Shown here: positions 46,960 to 58,049 of the stretch, piece by piece
Layout of the letters: the number at the start of each line of letters is the position of its first letter
Numbering within the stretch: the stretch's first letter is position 1
Origin: Pomphorhynchus laevis
Lineage: Eukaryota > Acanthocephala > Palaeacanthocephala > Echinorhynchida > Pomphorhynchidae
Assembly: GCA_012934845.2 (NCBI GenBank)
Contig: WNNJ02003285.1
Coordinates: forward strand, 88,914 to 152,913
DNA length: 64,000 bases
Reading direction: 5' to 3'
The notes under the pieces: generated by a model
Databases searched by the model: none
What the model saw: the letters and a program-made list of their open reading frames with translations, nothing else
What the model was told of the DNA's origin: nothing
Position numbers and translations under genes: made by a program

Positions 46960-48360
46960 ATAAATATAAATTAATCTTATATTCGGAAATATATATTCAT
47001 ATGCTATAACTATATTAAAACTATCAATTAAAACTATTAACTTATATCGTAAAAATGATGCATTTAAATTTACAAAGAATAATTTTTTTGCACGAGCATT
47101 CAACGCATTTTTAATGGGTTTTGGTAATAATGCTTGGAGATATGATAAATACATCATTAGCATGTATTTGGCCTCGCACTATGTTGAATTATTCAAAAGG
47201 TACCTCAAAAGTGAGGATCCTGATGTGACAGTCATTAGTGAACAAATTTATCCAGGTAACCTAATTCTTAATAAAGCCAATATTAATGATAAAGAAGGTG
47301 TATATCTAGATATGAACATTAAATTAGCATTAACTAAAACTACTATTTAATTTATATCGTAAAGATGACATATTTAAATTTACAAGAAACATATTTTTGC
47401 ATGAGCATTCATGCATACCATATAATATAAAATATAATACATTAAATAATGAAATTTTAAGAATTTCAACAATTTGTAACGATATTGGCTTTCTTTAAAT
47501 TCTTAAAATTTAAGATATTTATATTTTTAACTTTTTTAAAGTACAAAATATTTATCTTCAGTGGACCTAGAGTAAATTTTTGCATCTACATTCATGAATG
47601 ATATGATAAATACATCATTAGCATGTATTTGGCCTCGCACTATGTTGAATCGAATTATAATAATATATATGTTTGTATAACTATAACGCTTAGCTAACAA
47701 AAATTTAACCATCAAGTAAATATATAGATAAAATTGAATTAATAGAATCCTCAAATAATTTAATAAATCAAAATGTAAATTTGTTCATAACTGTGTAATA
47801 AATAAATCTAAATTATATAAAGATATAAAATGTTTCGATTAACTCTAATACGTTGTATTCAATAAGCGAACAAATTTATCCAGAAAGCTTTATTCTCAAC
47901 AAAACCAATATGAATGATAAAGAAAGTATATATCTTGATATGAGCATTAAATTTACATCAATTAAAACTACCTTTTATTTATATCGTAAAGATAACATAT
48001 TTAAGTTTCAGGAAGACATAATTGTGTATGAGCGTTCATGCATATCTGTTTAAACATTAAACAGTAAAATTTTAAGAATTGGCATAATTTGTAGCGATAT
48101 TGGATTTCTCCACATTCATTCAAATAATGTAATAATTAAAAATAAAATTTAGCAGAAAATCGTGAAATTTAAAAATAAACATATAAATAAACGAAATATT
48201 AATAAACAAATAAATTTAAACTCTTAAGTGGAAAATTTTAATGGATTGAATCCATAAAAATTTGCCACTTAAGAGTTTAATTTTTTTGTAATATTTCGTT
48301 GATGTTTATGTTGATTTTTATATTTTACGATTTTCTGTTAATTTTTTTTTGTTATTTATA
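46960..48360 (+). mobile_element. Family R pieces, including an inverted pair
   Basis: Plus-strand partial RT copies at about 47220-47510 (SEQIYPGNLILNKANINDKE, GVYLDMNIKL) and 47850-48110. UTR-like pieces with tgataaatacatcattagcatgtatttggcc lie at 47145-47180 and 47605-47640. At 48120-48360 two R 3' ends lie in opposite directions, forming a long palindrome centred near 48245. Confidence 0.7.
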
Positions 48361-49215
48361 GATTGTTTAAACAATCTTTATAAGTTACGTTTGCATGCTA
48401 AAAGCTAAAAACACAGTATTTCAACTATATAATAGTCTAAATTTAAGTTTAATTTATGTGTATTATAAAAAACGTAGACTCAGGTAGTTGATCTAATAGT
48501 ATAAATGGAATATATTTACAAGTATTCTATTGATATAATATAATATTGATATAAAGTATTTTATTAATATGATATAATATTGATATAGTATAGTTAAATC
48601 TTATCATAATAATCTTTTAAAGTAAGTATAAAATAGTGTATTATATATCTGATATTAAATATTATATATAATTTATAGTATATATATGATCAAACTTGTG
48701 AATTATTTTTTCAACATTAAAAGTTAAAATCGACAAACTACACGATTATAACCCTTATTGTCAATAACTTTGAAGATGCATAATTTTATATTTAATCAAA
48801 CTATGGAATACTTTTTTATAAGTCTTATTTAATTCAGCCTTCAATAAGTGTGCTGTTGTGAGATTGTTTAGGTTGTCGTATAATAAATATTGTCATATAT
48901 AGATGCTAAGATTATACATATATGAACACCACTTTAATTTTTAATACCTTGTGAAGTGACATGAAATTATTTGTGCGAGTTATTGATATCGAACGAATTT
49001 ATTTTGCAGCCAATTAACCTATATCTTGAAATTGATTAATATTTTAGTTATACTCAATTAACACATGCCTACTTACTTGGATCTCATCTAATAAATATTT
49101 ATAAAATAATAATTAATTATTATTTTGAGAATGCATATTTTACGCTCGAGGTTTATGAACAAATGTTCAACGATTAACGTTGAACATTATATATATGTCG
49201 ATATATGTCGTTTAG
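48361..49215. other. Intron with a family R end tag
   Basis: The tag acgtagactcaggtagttgat at about 48471 is the R end. The rest is AT-rich with no feature seen. Confidence 0.45.
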
Positions 49216-49320
49216 GAATAATGGATCTTTTGCAATGTTTGCATGCTTTAAGGAGCATTGAATATAATCTTCGAATTTGCTGTGTTGAAAACTGTCAGGT
49301 CAACGGATCTTGTCTTTCAG
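49216..49320 (+). CDS. Unknown host gene, internal exon D
   Basis: Acceptor tatgtcgtttag, donor G|gtaaaatc, phase 1 on both sides. Reads IMDLLQCLHALRSIEYNLRI then CVENCQVNGSCLS. Cys-rich end (CC, C, C), no known motif. About 5.5 kb of repeat-laden intron separates it from exon C, so further exons may be missed. Confidence 0.6.
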
Positions 49321-49369
49321 GTAAAATCAATATCGATAGATTAGAATAATTAATGTAGTAGTGTGATTT

Positions 49370-49736
49370 CGGAAACTGCACCAAACTGACACGGAATCGA
49401 TAGTTCGCCAAGTTTTCGCATGAATTGTAAAATCGATTGTTAACTCTAATGCTTACTCGAATGTAACTTATATCGAGAAAATAGAACGTTAACTCGTTTC
49501 GTAAATAGTTGTCCAAGTTTTTCGATCGCCCCCGTATAAGCATCTTCTTTAGAAATCAATAGAAAATTTCGTGTAGAAATGATATTTACAAGAAGGTTAA
49601 GTTTTGATATTTCGTCCGAATCAGGTATAGATGCTATAAATGAATCAAAACATCGTTGCCAATGTAACCAAATGTCAGAGGAATTTGCGGCATCTGGATC
49701 GATATCCATTATACTTGGCCTGAGGAATTTATCCAT
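49370..49736 (-). mobile_element. LTR retrotransposon gag fragment (Gypsy-like), fossil
   Basis: Resembles the N-terminal gag region of Gypsy-type elements: FLRPSIMDIDPDAANSSDIW followed by HWQRCFDSFIASI. Only part of gag is present; no LTR, protease, RT or integrase was seen nearby. The element is broken. It lies in the intron after exon D of the host gene, in antisense direction. Confidence 0.65.
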
Positions 49737-49739
49737 TCA

Positions 49740-50570
49740 ATTGCTTATTAAATTGTGATAGATAGAATCAATAAACCGATATAAGGTTTTAATAAGCAAT
49801 CTAAAACATCATTACAAAATAATTGTCAAGTCAATATAATGCTATAACAAGTAGCAATTGACATTTTATTAATGAGGATTGACACGTTGAAGCTCTTTCT
49901 TTATACAGTGGGTAGCGGTGCCTGCCCGTTTGAAGTTGGTTAAGTTATTTATCTGGTTTATTCCGATAACGAACAAGAGTAAAACCTGCTAATTAGCGTG
50001 GCGATTGTTCGTCAAGCGATTGTCCAACAAGCAAACATGTTCAAAACGTTTCACTATGTTTTATCAAAAACACTTAAAACTGAAGCATTGTAACTTAGGG
50101 TGATGTTTTTATTAACATAAGACAGTAAATCAATTTGTAACAATCTGTGGCTACATGTTTTTGACTATTGAAAGACTGATATTAATCGATCTAATTTATA
50201 TATTAGTATCACTACTGTTCTTTGGAGTCATGGGCGATAATTAAATCAAGTAATAGTTAATGTTTAATAACTCAACACATTAAATAATTTAAATTGTCTT
50301 GCAAATGCGTTTTAAAGATTGTTAATTTTAGTACATTTTATAAGACAGGTAGACATTATATAGTAACCACAAAAAAACTGTATCTAAGCGTTTAATGAAT
50401 ATGACGTTTGAATTCTTTTTGTCTTTAAATTGATATATATAATTTATTGTAAGTAAGAGCTCTGTACATGGCAGTGCATATTGCTGTTTAACCATGCATC
50501 AGGCACTAACTTCCATTTAATAGAAATGCTGTTTAACAAGGACACTTCAAAGTGTACAAATATATAAAAT
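49740..50570. other. Intron, no feature recognised
   Basis: AT-rich, no ORF or repeat recognised. Confidence 0.35.
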
Positions 50571-50581
50571 ATAATTTGTTG

Positions 50582-50611
50582 TTACACCTGCCCTGGGACA
50601 GGTGTAACTTT
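50582..50611. repeat. GC-rich hairpin
   Basis: gttacacctg and caggtgtaac, 10-bp perfect arms around ccctggga. Unusual GC content for this region. Confidence 0.75.
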
Positions 50612-50645
50612 ATATATATAATATTTTACTGAAATACATTATTCT

Positions 50646-51095
50646 CAAATGATACCATTCAGTGTGAATTTTTTGTAATCATATAAGCCCGACGCGAAAG
50701 AATGACGAATGCCGTTTCGTCATCACTATGACTCATCAGTGCCAGATCCATCCCAGTACTAGATGCAGAGGAGGACTAGCAGATGGCAATCAGCGACTGA
50801 ATCATGTGAATTATGTACTAGAAAACCTCTAGTAACATCATCGTAGAGTGTTGAAGCAGCACTACAGCTGAACCAAACAGGATCATTGGCACAAAAGCAC
50901 TGGCAAATGCCAGCGCAAGGTATCTTTATATCGGCTTACTTCTTTTATAATTTTTTTCAAATTATACCATTCCGCGTGATTTTTTGTAATCATATAAGCC
51001 CGACGCGAAAGAATGACGAATGCCGTTTCGTCATCACTATGACTCATCAGTGCCAGATCCCTACCACTATTGGATGCAGAGGAGGATTAGCATCC
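50646..51095. repeat. Direct repeat of about 130 bp
   Basis: 50646-50780 and 50960-51093 share taatcatataagcccgacgc, gaaagaatgacgaatgccg, tcatcagtgccagatcc and gatgcagaggagga with few changes. Each copy contains an atgacgaa...ttcgtcat hairpin. Intervening sequence 50781-50959 is unique. Probably two copies of an unrecognised short element. Confidence 0.8.
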
Positions 51096-51323
51096 TCATC
51101 TGCGTAATATAAAATATTATAATTTTATCTAATAATTTTCTATTAATATAAAATATATTTTCTAATAAAAAAGTAATTATACAAATTTGTACTTAAATCT
51201 TTCAAAAATTAGAAAATATCAATTTACTAATACAATATTAATATTGGTATTATTGTAGTAATAATGGCTTTGTAGGTCCACGCCATTTTAATGTATCTTT
51301 TAATTACTTGTTTAACTTTTTAG

Positions 51324-51431
51324 AGCTTACAAGATTAAACAATGTGATAGACAACGAAATACATTCTCAGCTACAAGTATTCAAGGCGTCATTGCTGAAC
51401 AGTGATTGGAAACAAATGGACTGTTTATATT
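51324..51431 (+). CDS. Unknown host gene, exon E
   Basis: Strong acceptor (tttaactttttag), phase 1 entry (G+AG gives Glu). Reads LTRLNNVIDNEIHSQLQVFK and ASLLNSDWKQMDCLY. Donor T|gtatattg, followed by a 47-bp intron. Confidence 0.7.
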
Positions 51432-51478
51432 GTATATTGATAAATATTCAAATCATAATATATTTTTATCTCAATTAG

Positions 51479-51624
51479 ATGCTATTATAATTTCCAAATG
51501 TCTTGAAGTAATGCTATCTATACGTTATCGAATATACCTTAGTCACACAAATGACGACTTAAATGTCAAGTCAAAATCACTTGAGGAAAGTATGCTATTA
51601 CGTGTTGATATTGTAAATAAATAA
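51479..51624 (+). CDS. Unknown host gene, last exon F
   Basis: Acceptor tatctcaattag; phase 1 (T+AT gives Tyr). Reads AIIISKCLEVMLSIRYRIYL, SHTNDDLNVKSKSLEESMLL, RVDIVNK and stop TAA at 51622-51624. AATAAA signals follow at once. The polypeptide read from exons A to F is about 300 residues and mostly helical. I cannot assign a family. Confidence 0.7.
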
Positions 51625-51639
51625 TAAATACATAAATAA

Positions 51640-52540
51640 ATTCAAATTGCTTTTAAATAATCTTTAGCGAAAATTGTCAAAATTAAAGTAATTGCAATCA
51701 AGTCTAGTACACTTTAAAACATTTAATATGTTTATTTTATTAATATTCAGTAATATTTTGAATAATATATACTTTAAATATTTAATATTCCGTAATACTT
51801 TGTTTTTATAGTATTGAAATAAAAAATATATTTATACAATAATATAAGCCTGATGTAAACACATTCAGGTTTAGTAATTCTACGATTTTTTATAGATCTG
51901 TGATTATAAAAAGTCTTTAAATTTTTTTATTTAAAAATAAAAGATAGATATAAATATAAGATATATATCTTATATATTTATATTTTTTTATTTAAAATAT
52001 ACATTTTATTTATCTAAAGGCTTTAGATAAATGATTTTCATCAGCAAGCTTTTCCATAATTATACTACATTCATTTAAAATATTAGTGGCGGTATTTGTT
52101 ACTAAACGAGATGGCAAAAGGACATTAAGAGGAATCATATTTATATCGAGTTTCGCGTGCTTGCTTTCATAAACTCAACGGATGTGCCAACCAGATGGGC
52201 AATTTACTAATAACTTGTAAATATATTACTTACGACTTTTTTATTTACATTTAGCAAATCGGGTTTAATTCATCTGCTGTGTCCGCTGTTTTAATGGATA
52301 CTTAAGAGTGAACCGCTGCTCTATGAACCCTAATCGTGACAGCTTTTTCTTTTGAAAGTATTTAAATATTTTAAGAATTGTTATTGAAAATAGACCCGTT
52401 ATGAAGTCGGGTTCTATTTAAAAACTTTGTCCTCTTATAATGACTTGTCAATAATTACAGAGACCACTAAAATCAATTGTGCCTCTAAGGTATATCAAGT
52501 AAATTATTATAATAAAAACTAAACCAACAATCTTCTTCCA
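51640..52540. other. Spacer with a doubtful minus-strand coding stretch
   Basis: AT-rich. A minus-strand open stretch at 52010-52174 encodes 54 residues (LDINMIPLNVLLPSRLVTNT, LNECSIIMEKLADENHLS) that look protein-like, but its upstream frame is closed and no good acceptor was found. It could be a last exon or a remnant. Its end overlaps a small palindrome (tttatctaaaggctttagataaa spans 52009-52031). Confidence 0.3.
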
Positions 52541-52547
52541 TTTCAAA

Positions 52548-52709
52548 TATATATTATTACAGGAACGAAGAAGAAAATATCCTTTATTTGATAAAAATTC
52601 TATATAATGAAACACTTTTTTGTAATCCTGATGATAGCAGGAGCTATCGAAATATAGAATTTTTATCAAATAAAGGATATTTTCTTCTTCGTTCCTGTAA
52701 TAATATATA
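52548..52709. repeat. 162-bp hairpin with 58-bp perfect arms
   Basis: Arms 52548-52605 and 52652-52709 are perfectly complementary by eye. The 46-nt loop contains cctgatgatagcaggagcta followed by tcgaaa. Function unknown; perfect arms mean recent formation or active maintenance. Confidence 0.9.
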
Positions 52710-53238
52710 AATTATTATATATAATACTTAGTATATTATATATAATATTTAGAAATTTCATAAATAAGGACAAAATTGAAACACTATTTTTAGTCTTCAG
52801 GTAGAGCCGTAATGCAGATTAATGGTTTGTCCATAATAACGGCTCGTTGGGAAAATCAAGCCTTCATATGTTTTTATTAAATGCTTGCAATCAATATTGA
52901 TATTATCGATAGTTCTTTTAGGTGCTTATATGGTGAAAGCATTGTGAGACTCGATAAGCTTGATATGTACATGATATAGTAAAATATACTTACTTGATAT
53001 AGTAAATTTAGAGCTAACCTGTCCTGTGAATAATTGAATTTATAAAGATGTCTTACGAAATATCAATATAATATAATACCAATATCTTGAACATAAAGTT
53101 GGTCAAACGTTTTTAAGGTGAAACACAATTCATATTACTAATAAAAATGGTCAGATCAAATATAAAGTTTAATTTGGATTGCATCTCGCTAATTAAAAAG
53201 TTGTAATGTGTCTTTTATTGTTAGTAATGTTTTAGGGA

Positions 53239-53470
53239 CTAATTATATTCAACTGCTTCAATCATCATTGCATAAAGTGCTTCGATTAAATGTCTATTAC
53301 ACACTAAACAAGCATCGCAACGCTGCAGAATTAAAGGGTTAACAGATATATTACATTCCTTAATACCCAATATATATTCTAGATGTACTGGGCAAGTGTA
53401 ATAAGATAATTTGTTGGGAATTGGATGAGATAAAAGATCATGTCGTCGGTAACAAATCGATCGATTCGTG
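53239..53470 (-). other. Possible minus-strand exon, unknown
   Basis: Open stretch containing SYYTCPVHLEYILGIKECNI and LQRCDACLVCNRHLIEALYA, ending with a TAG at 53239. The C..H, C and CDACLVC spacing could be a metal site, but nothing is recognised and no splice sites are clear. Confidence 0.3.
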
Positions 53471-53484
53471 CTTATTAAAAACAA

Positions 53485-54735
53485 GTAAATAAATTAATAA
53501 AGTTGTATTCCTTAAACATTGAAAGCATTATAGGACTCGATAAGCTTGATATTATTATTGAACTCTTGGAGAATCAATTTGGAACGATATATTCTCAATG
53601 CGATGGATAATATGCAGATTTCAGCGTTTGGATTTCGATTAGACTGATTTCCTTGACTGCGATTTTCTGAACTTTTAACTTTAAAAAGTTATATCTGTCC
53701 ATGAATCACAATAAACTAATGGAATTGTGTTTTGAATAATTTTAATAAGTGTATAATGCTATGGACATTACTTAATACGCTGATATTTTTAGGAAATTAT
53801 ATAAATTATGGTTTAAATTATAAATTAGATTTAACTTTGCGCTAATTATTTATTTTAAAAAATATTAAAAAAAAATATTTCCAAATATTCTTTGGCGGAT
53901 TTCTTAGTAAGATATATTTACATTTTATATTGTATCGCAAAGCTCACAAGTTTTACTTGTGAGCTACAACTAAAACTTAAAACTTAGATACATTCAATAT
54001 ACTTTACGATATTCCACGATATTTAGCGGAAAATACACATCATTATTACCGAAAGTAATATAAATTTGTTTTAAATGAAAGTTGTTCATTATTATTGAAA
54101 ATTAGTTTCCGAACGCAATACTAGTGATCAGCATTAATACATCTCATCAGAAATGGCCAAATAATAAATTTCGCCATTCAATTCATACGTTTCTGCTATA
54201 TTTTGTTATATTCTTCTAATTGTTCTCGCTTTACAGCATCTGTTTTAATGAAATAAGGGCCAAGCATTAAATTATTTTCGGGTTATTTTCATTTTTATTT
54301 GATATTTGAGATTTTTATGTTTGCAAATATTTATTGGTTATTTTTACCCCACCGGATTCAATTTTTCTTTATAAGCTACTATATATAATATTATATAATA
54401 ATATATAATAATATTATCTTATTAAAGATGATAGGTTGTAGAACTCACTTCTTTTTAAATAGTTGCATATTTAATTTTTGATATTTTCTAATTTCAGATT
54501 TATTGTTTTTTATAAGCTATATTCCATCGGATTGCGGACCCTTCTTTTTGAGTTAATAGTGTGATCGATTAGCTGTATCAAAGTAAGGACAGGTATAATA
54601 AGGATTCTAAGTAAAAATACAGATTACATGTAAAGCTTTTATTTTGACGAGATATCTATGAAATCAAAACAGTTATCGTATTGTGATAAATTACAGGCTT
54701 CGTGCATTTTCGACGAAATACGGATAGTAGTTTAA
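53485..54735. other. AT-rich spacer
   Basis: No gene or dispersed repeat recognised. A short inverted motif (agctcacaagttttacttgtgagct, about 53941-53965) is present. Confidence 0.4.
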
Positions 54736-54738
54736 TGA

Positions 54739-55640
54739 TTAATTTCTAGACAAAGGGGAAAGCGCATCTGAATCATGTGTTATTGAAAATTTCAGTAACA
54801 TTTCAAAGGTAGCCTTGATGTGTTCAATGGCGATACTGTCTGTACCAGCAGCTTTATGACTCTTTATGTTGTGCAGACATCTTTCGAGTTCTGAGTTGGT
54901 GAATGGTTGGTTTATCATGTTTGTTTGTGACATAATGAGGAAGCGTATGCAAAAGAAACTGAGGGCTGTCACAGCGATATGTTCACTACGAGAGAGACGA
55001 CGAACCGTATAAGGATTCAAAGTTAGATTCCCACGCATTGATTGAAATGCTGGAAATTACGAACCAATTCCAAGACAAGCTCAATTTCCATGAAAATTTT
55101 TCTGTGTCTTTTAGCTCGATAATCTCAACTAGCTTTTGTCTTGTAGATTTAACTGTTTTATAAAACCACAAAAAGCTCATTTCCAACTTATGTATAATTG
55201 ATGTGCGGTGGGATCATGTTTAAAGTATGAATATAGCTGTCGTAAAATTGATCGTAAATGAGCAACGTGTGGATGCCATATGCTGAAGGTTGATTATTTC
55301 TCACATTGGTACGGGTGGTACAAGCCGTATTCAATGTATTGCAAATGATTACATAGCTATCCGATAGGTCATCAATGCCCAGTAAATGTTTGGCAATAGC
55401 AACTTGAAATGTATTCAGTTTAGTCGTATTTATTCGCCAACTGAGTTTTAGAATAGTAAGTTTTTCATTGTGTGAGATTCGAGGTGATATAACAATTTTA
55501 GCGATTACTGACTTATGCTTTCGAATAAACGACCACGAACAATCCACACATCCACGGTTACTTGTGCAGGAGTGGATGCAAATACAAGATTGATGATGCT
55601 GGATCTGTTATAACCATAATACATAGCATCTGACAAAGAC
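54739..55640 (-). mobile_element. RTE-like LINE fragment (endonuclease/RT junction)
   Basis: Minus-strand reading in several frames: SVIAKIVISPR and LSWRINTTKLNTFQVAIAKH (like the RTE linker after the endonuclease), NAWESNFESLY (like W..HFE.L), then FTNSELERCLHNIKSHKAAG and TDSIAIEHIKAT (like the start of LINE RTs, ..EI..AI..LK..KAAG.D.I). Both ends are truncated, with frame changes between these pieces. A family different from the CR1/L2-like one. Confidence 0.7.
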
Positions 55641-56900
55641 GATTGAAGGTTAATCAAATATTATGGAGGAAGCTGGAGATGAGTCGTGGTTTAGTACTTT
55701 GAAGATTAATGTAACTGATGTTTAAATCAACTGCAATTATAATGGGCGATCAAAGCTAATCTGAGCACATAGTGTAGTGAAAATGAAGTAAAGTAGCAGC
55801 CTATGAATGTAGGATGCTACATTGTGTGTTTCAACAGCTATTGAGTATTTGCCTTTTACTTAACTTTATTTTAAAAATTAATAATGTCTATCTCCTAAGT
55901 TCTTGGTAGAAAATGAAGAAAGTGCGTGGTTATTGGTGGTTAAATTGTCGATAACTTTTCTGCGGCAAAATATATATGTACGACGAGTCCATGTCTGATA
56001 CTGTAGGTTTAGTAATTGCAATAATCTGGAATTGACAGGAATAATCTGGATCTGACAGGAATAATTTTATAGATTTATCCAAGTGTTTTTAATAATTATG
56101 AATAATAATTATTATATTATCAAAATATGATAATTATAATTATTATAATATAATTTTAATTTGTAAATTTAAAGTTATAAAAAATATAAAAATATAATTT
56201 TTATTTGAAATATAAAAATTCATAATTCTGAATTTATGAAATTCTTATGATTGATTTTTTCGAGAACTTTAATTGGAACAGTTTTATACATTTCTGAGTA
56301 ATTACTTTTATGTGAGTTCAATGTGCTGCATGCTACCACTTACTTTTCGAATGATCTTTTGCATCAGGTGAATCTAAATCTAATCCTTAATTTCGCTTCT
56401 CTAGCAAAAAGATAAGTAGCCAACATTTTACTTTTAAATAAATATCAATTTTCATAATTTCAAAAATAATTTTGTTTTATTTTAAAGACTTAATTAATAT
56501 TTATTTTTATTATTGTATTTATAGTTATTTGAGGGTTATACTTTACTTAAACATAAGTTACAATAGTTATATAATATGTGATCTTCTAAATGAGATTAAT
56601 TTTCCAGTGTTTCGTTTTACCGAATAAATTTATAATTCGTAAATGTTTATTTTATTTGTATGAATTTATTATATTGAATTTATAAATTCTAATGAACTTG
56701 CTTTGTTTTCCTCCAACTGCCATTCAAAATTGTAGAGTAGAATGCATTCAAAATACTTTTAGTCACCTCTAAAAACTCTTGAACGAAATTATTAATAGCA
56801 AAATATTCCATAAGTAATCTTGGCATTCATAATATTTTTGAAATGAGTTTTAATGATTTATGCAAGTAATATTTTTGAAATGAGTTTTATGCAAGTATCA
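55641..56900. other. Spacer, no gene recognised
   Basis: 55640-55860 may be decayed endonuclease sequence of the LINE to its left, but no motif is clear. 56060-56900 is AT-rich. Confidence 0.35.
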
Positions 56901-57326
56901 ACAAAAATGAATCCATTTAAGTGGCAAATTTTTATGGATGAATAATAAATAATATACTTTGCATTAGAATAAGATACTAGATAGTTATTTCAGAGGAAAT
57001 ACATCATTAGCATGTATTTGGCCCCGCTGCTATGTTGGGTAGAGGAGTTAGGGACCGAAACCTGATAGCATAGCAGTTCCTCCTGATGACCTCTAATTCT
57101 TATTCTGATACAACGTCTGTTATTTATTAGTCAATTCATAAAAATGACGTTTATTTTAAATTTTATTTTTTATTTTTTATTTTTATTTTTAACTTGATTT
57201 AAATTATAGAAAATCTAAAAACAATTATTAATTTTATTATTTAATTATTAAATTTTGATTTAGCATTATTATGTTTTGTTTATTTTATAATTATATAACA
57301 ATACGTAGACTCAGTTAGCTGATTTA
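56900..57326 (+). mobile_element. Family R 3' end
   Basis: Complete-looking 3' region: end of the RT part near 56930, a tag atcattagcatgtatttggcc at 57003, the hairpin ctgctatg/catagcag at about 57026-57083, and the end tag acgtagactcagttagctga at 57303. Close reverse complement of 7329-7720. Confidence 0.8.
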
Positions 57327-58040
57327 ATCTTTAAATTAAAATTGAAAACAAACAACAGGGCTTTATTTTTAATAGTCAAATTGTCAGATTGCAAACAGTA
57401 GAAAAATACAGCAGATATCTATGAAGAATACGATTTATTATGGAAAGGTAACATTAGTGTAAATGTAGAGTACAAGACACGAAGTACCAGGAAATATAAC
57501 AAACGAATGAAGCTCTGATGATGGCTGGCATACGAAAATGACAAGAGAACATTACACGATCTGAAGTATGTGATAGGCTTGATTATATATAGAAGAGATA
57601 TACAAGGCGAAACTCTCCATGTTTTGCAAATTTAACGATGATAATTTGAACGTTGCTGAAAAGGCAGGAATTCCTCGTCATGTTCATCAAAGTGACTGTG
57701 ATTTAAATCAAACTGTTGATGGGCATGACTGCGCTGATTTTGCTGACGAGATGGCGAAGTCCACATTGGCTCGTCAGAACTATTTACAGGTGGGTAAGTT
57801 TGGGTGGAACGATTACCCGTATATCTAAATAAAATGCATTCACTCAATTAAGATTTGCTAAATATATATGTATATTTATATGTATCTCATTTTGTAAAAT
57901 AATAATTTCAAATCTAATGGAGTTTTACAAAATTAAATAAAAATGACATTTTCCACTTTAATTCGATTTTTGCAATCTATTTTTACAAATAGATTGCAAT
58001 ATAAAGTCTTTTTATTTGCAATATAGAATAACAGATTTAA
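57327..58040. other. Short coding-like stretch of unknown kind
   Basis: 57619-57828 is open on the plus strand (HQSDCDLNQTVDGHDCADFA) and 57632-57847 on the minus strand. Neither resembles a family I know. Base composition is more even than the surroundings, so decayed coding or element sequence is possible. Confidence 0.3.
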
Positions 58041-58049
58041 TTCGATTAA

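Noticed and set aside
46759-47163. Minus-strand open stretch of 134 codons
   Set aside because: Overlaps plus-strand family R pieces and is low-complexity AT-rich translation; no motif.
57040-57130. Family R 3' region as a hammerhead ribozyme (ctgatgacc, gatac, cgtc)
   Set aside because: ctgatga is followed by gatac...gtc at a tempting distance in some copies, but the intervening bases (ctctaattcttattct) cannot form stem II, and other copies change ctgatga or gatac freely.
57619-57847. Novel small gene at 57.6 kb
   Set aside because: Both strands are open, no splice or polyA context, no similarity; kept only as an unexplained stretch.
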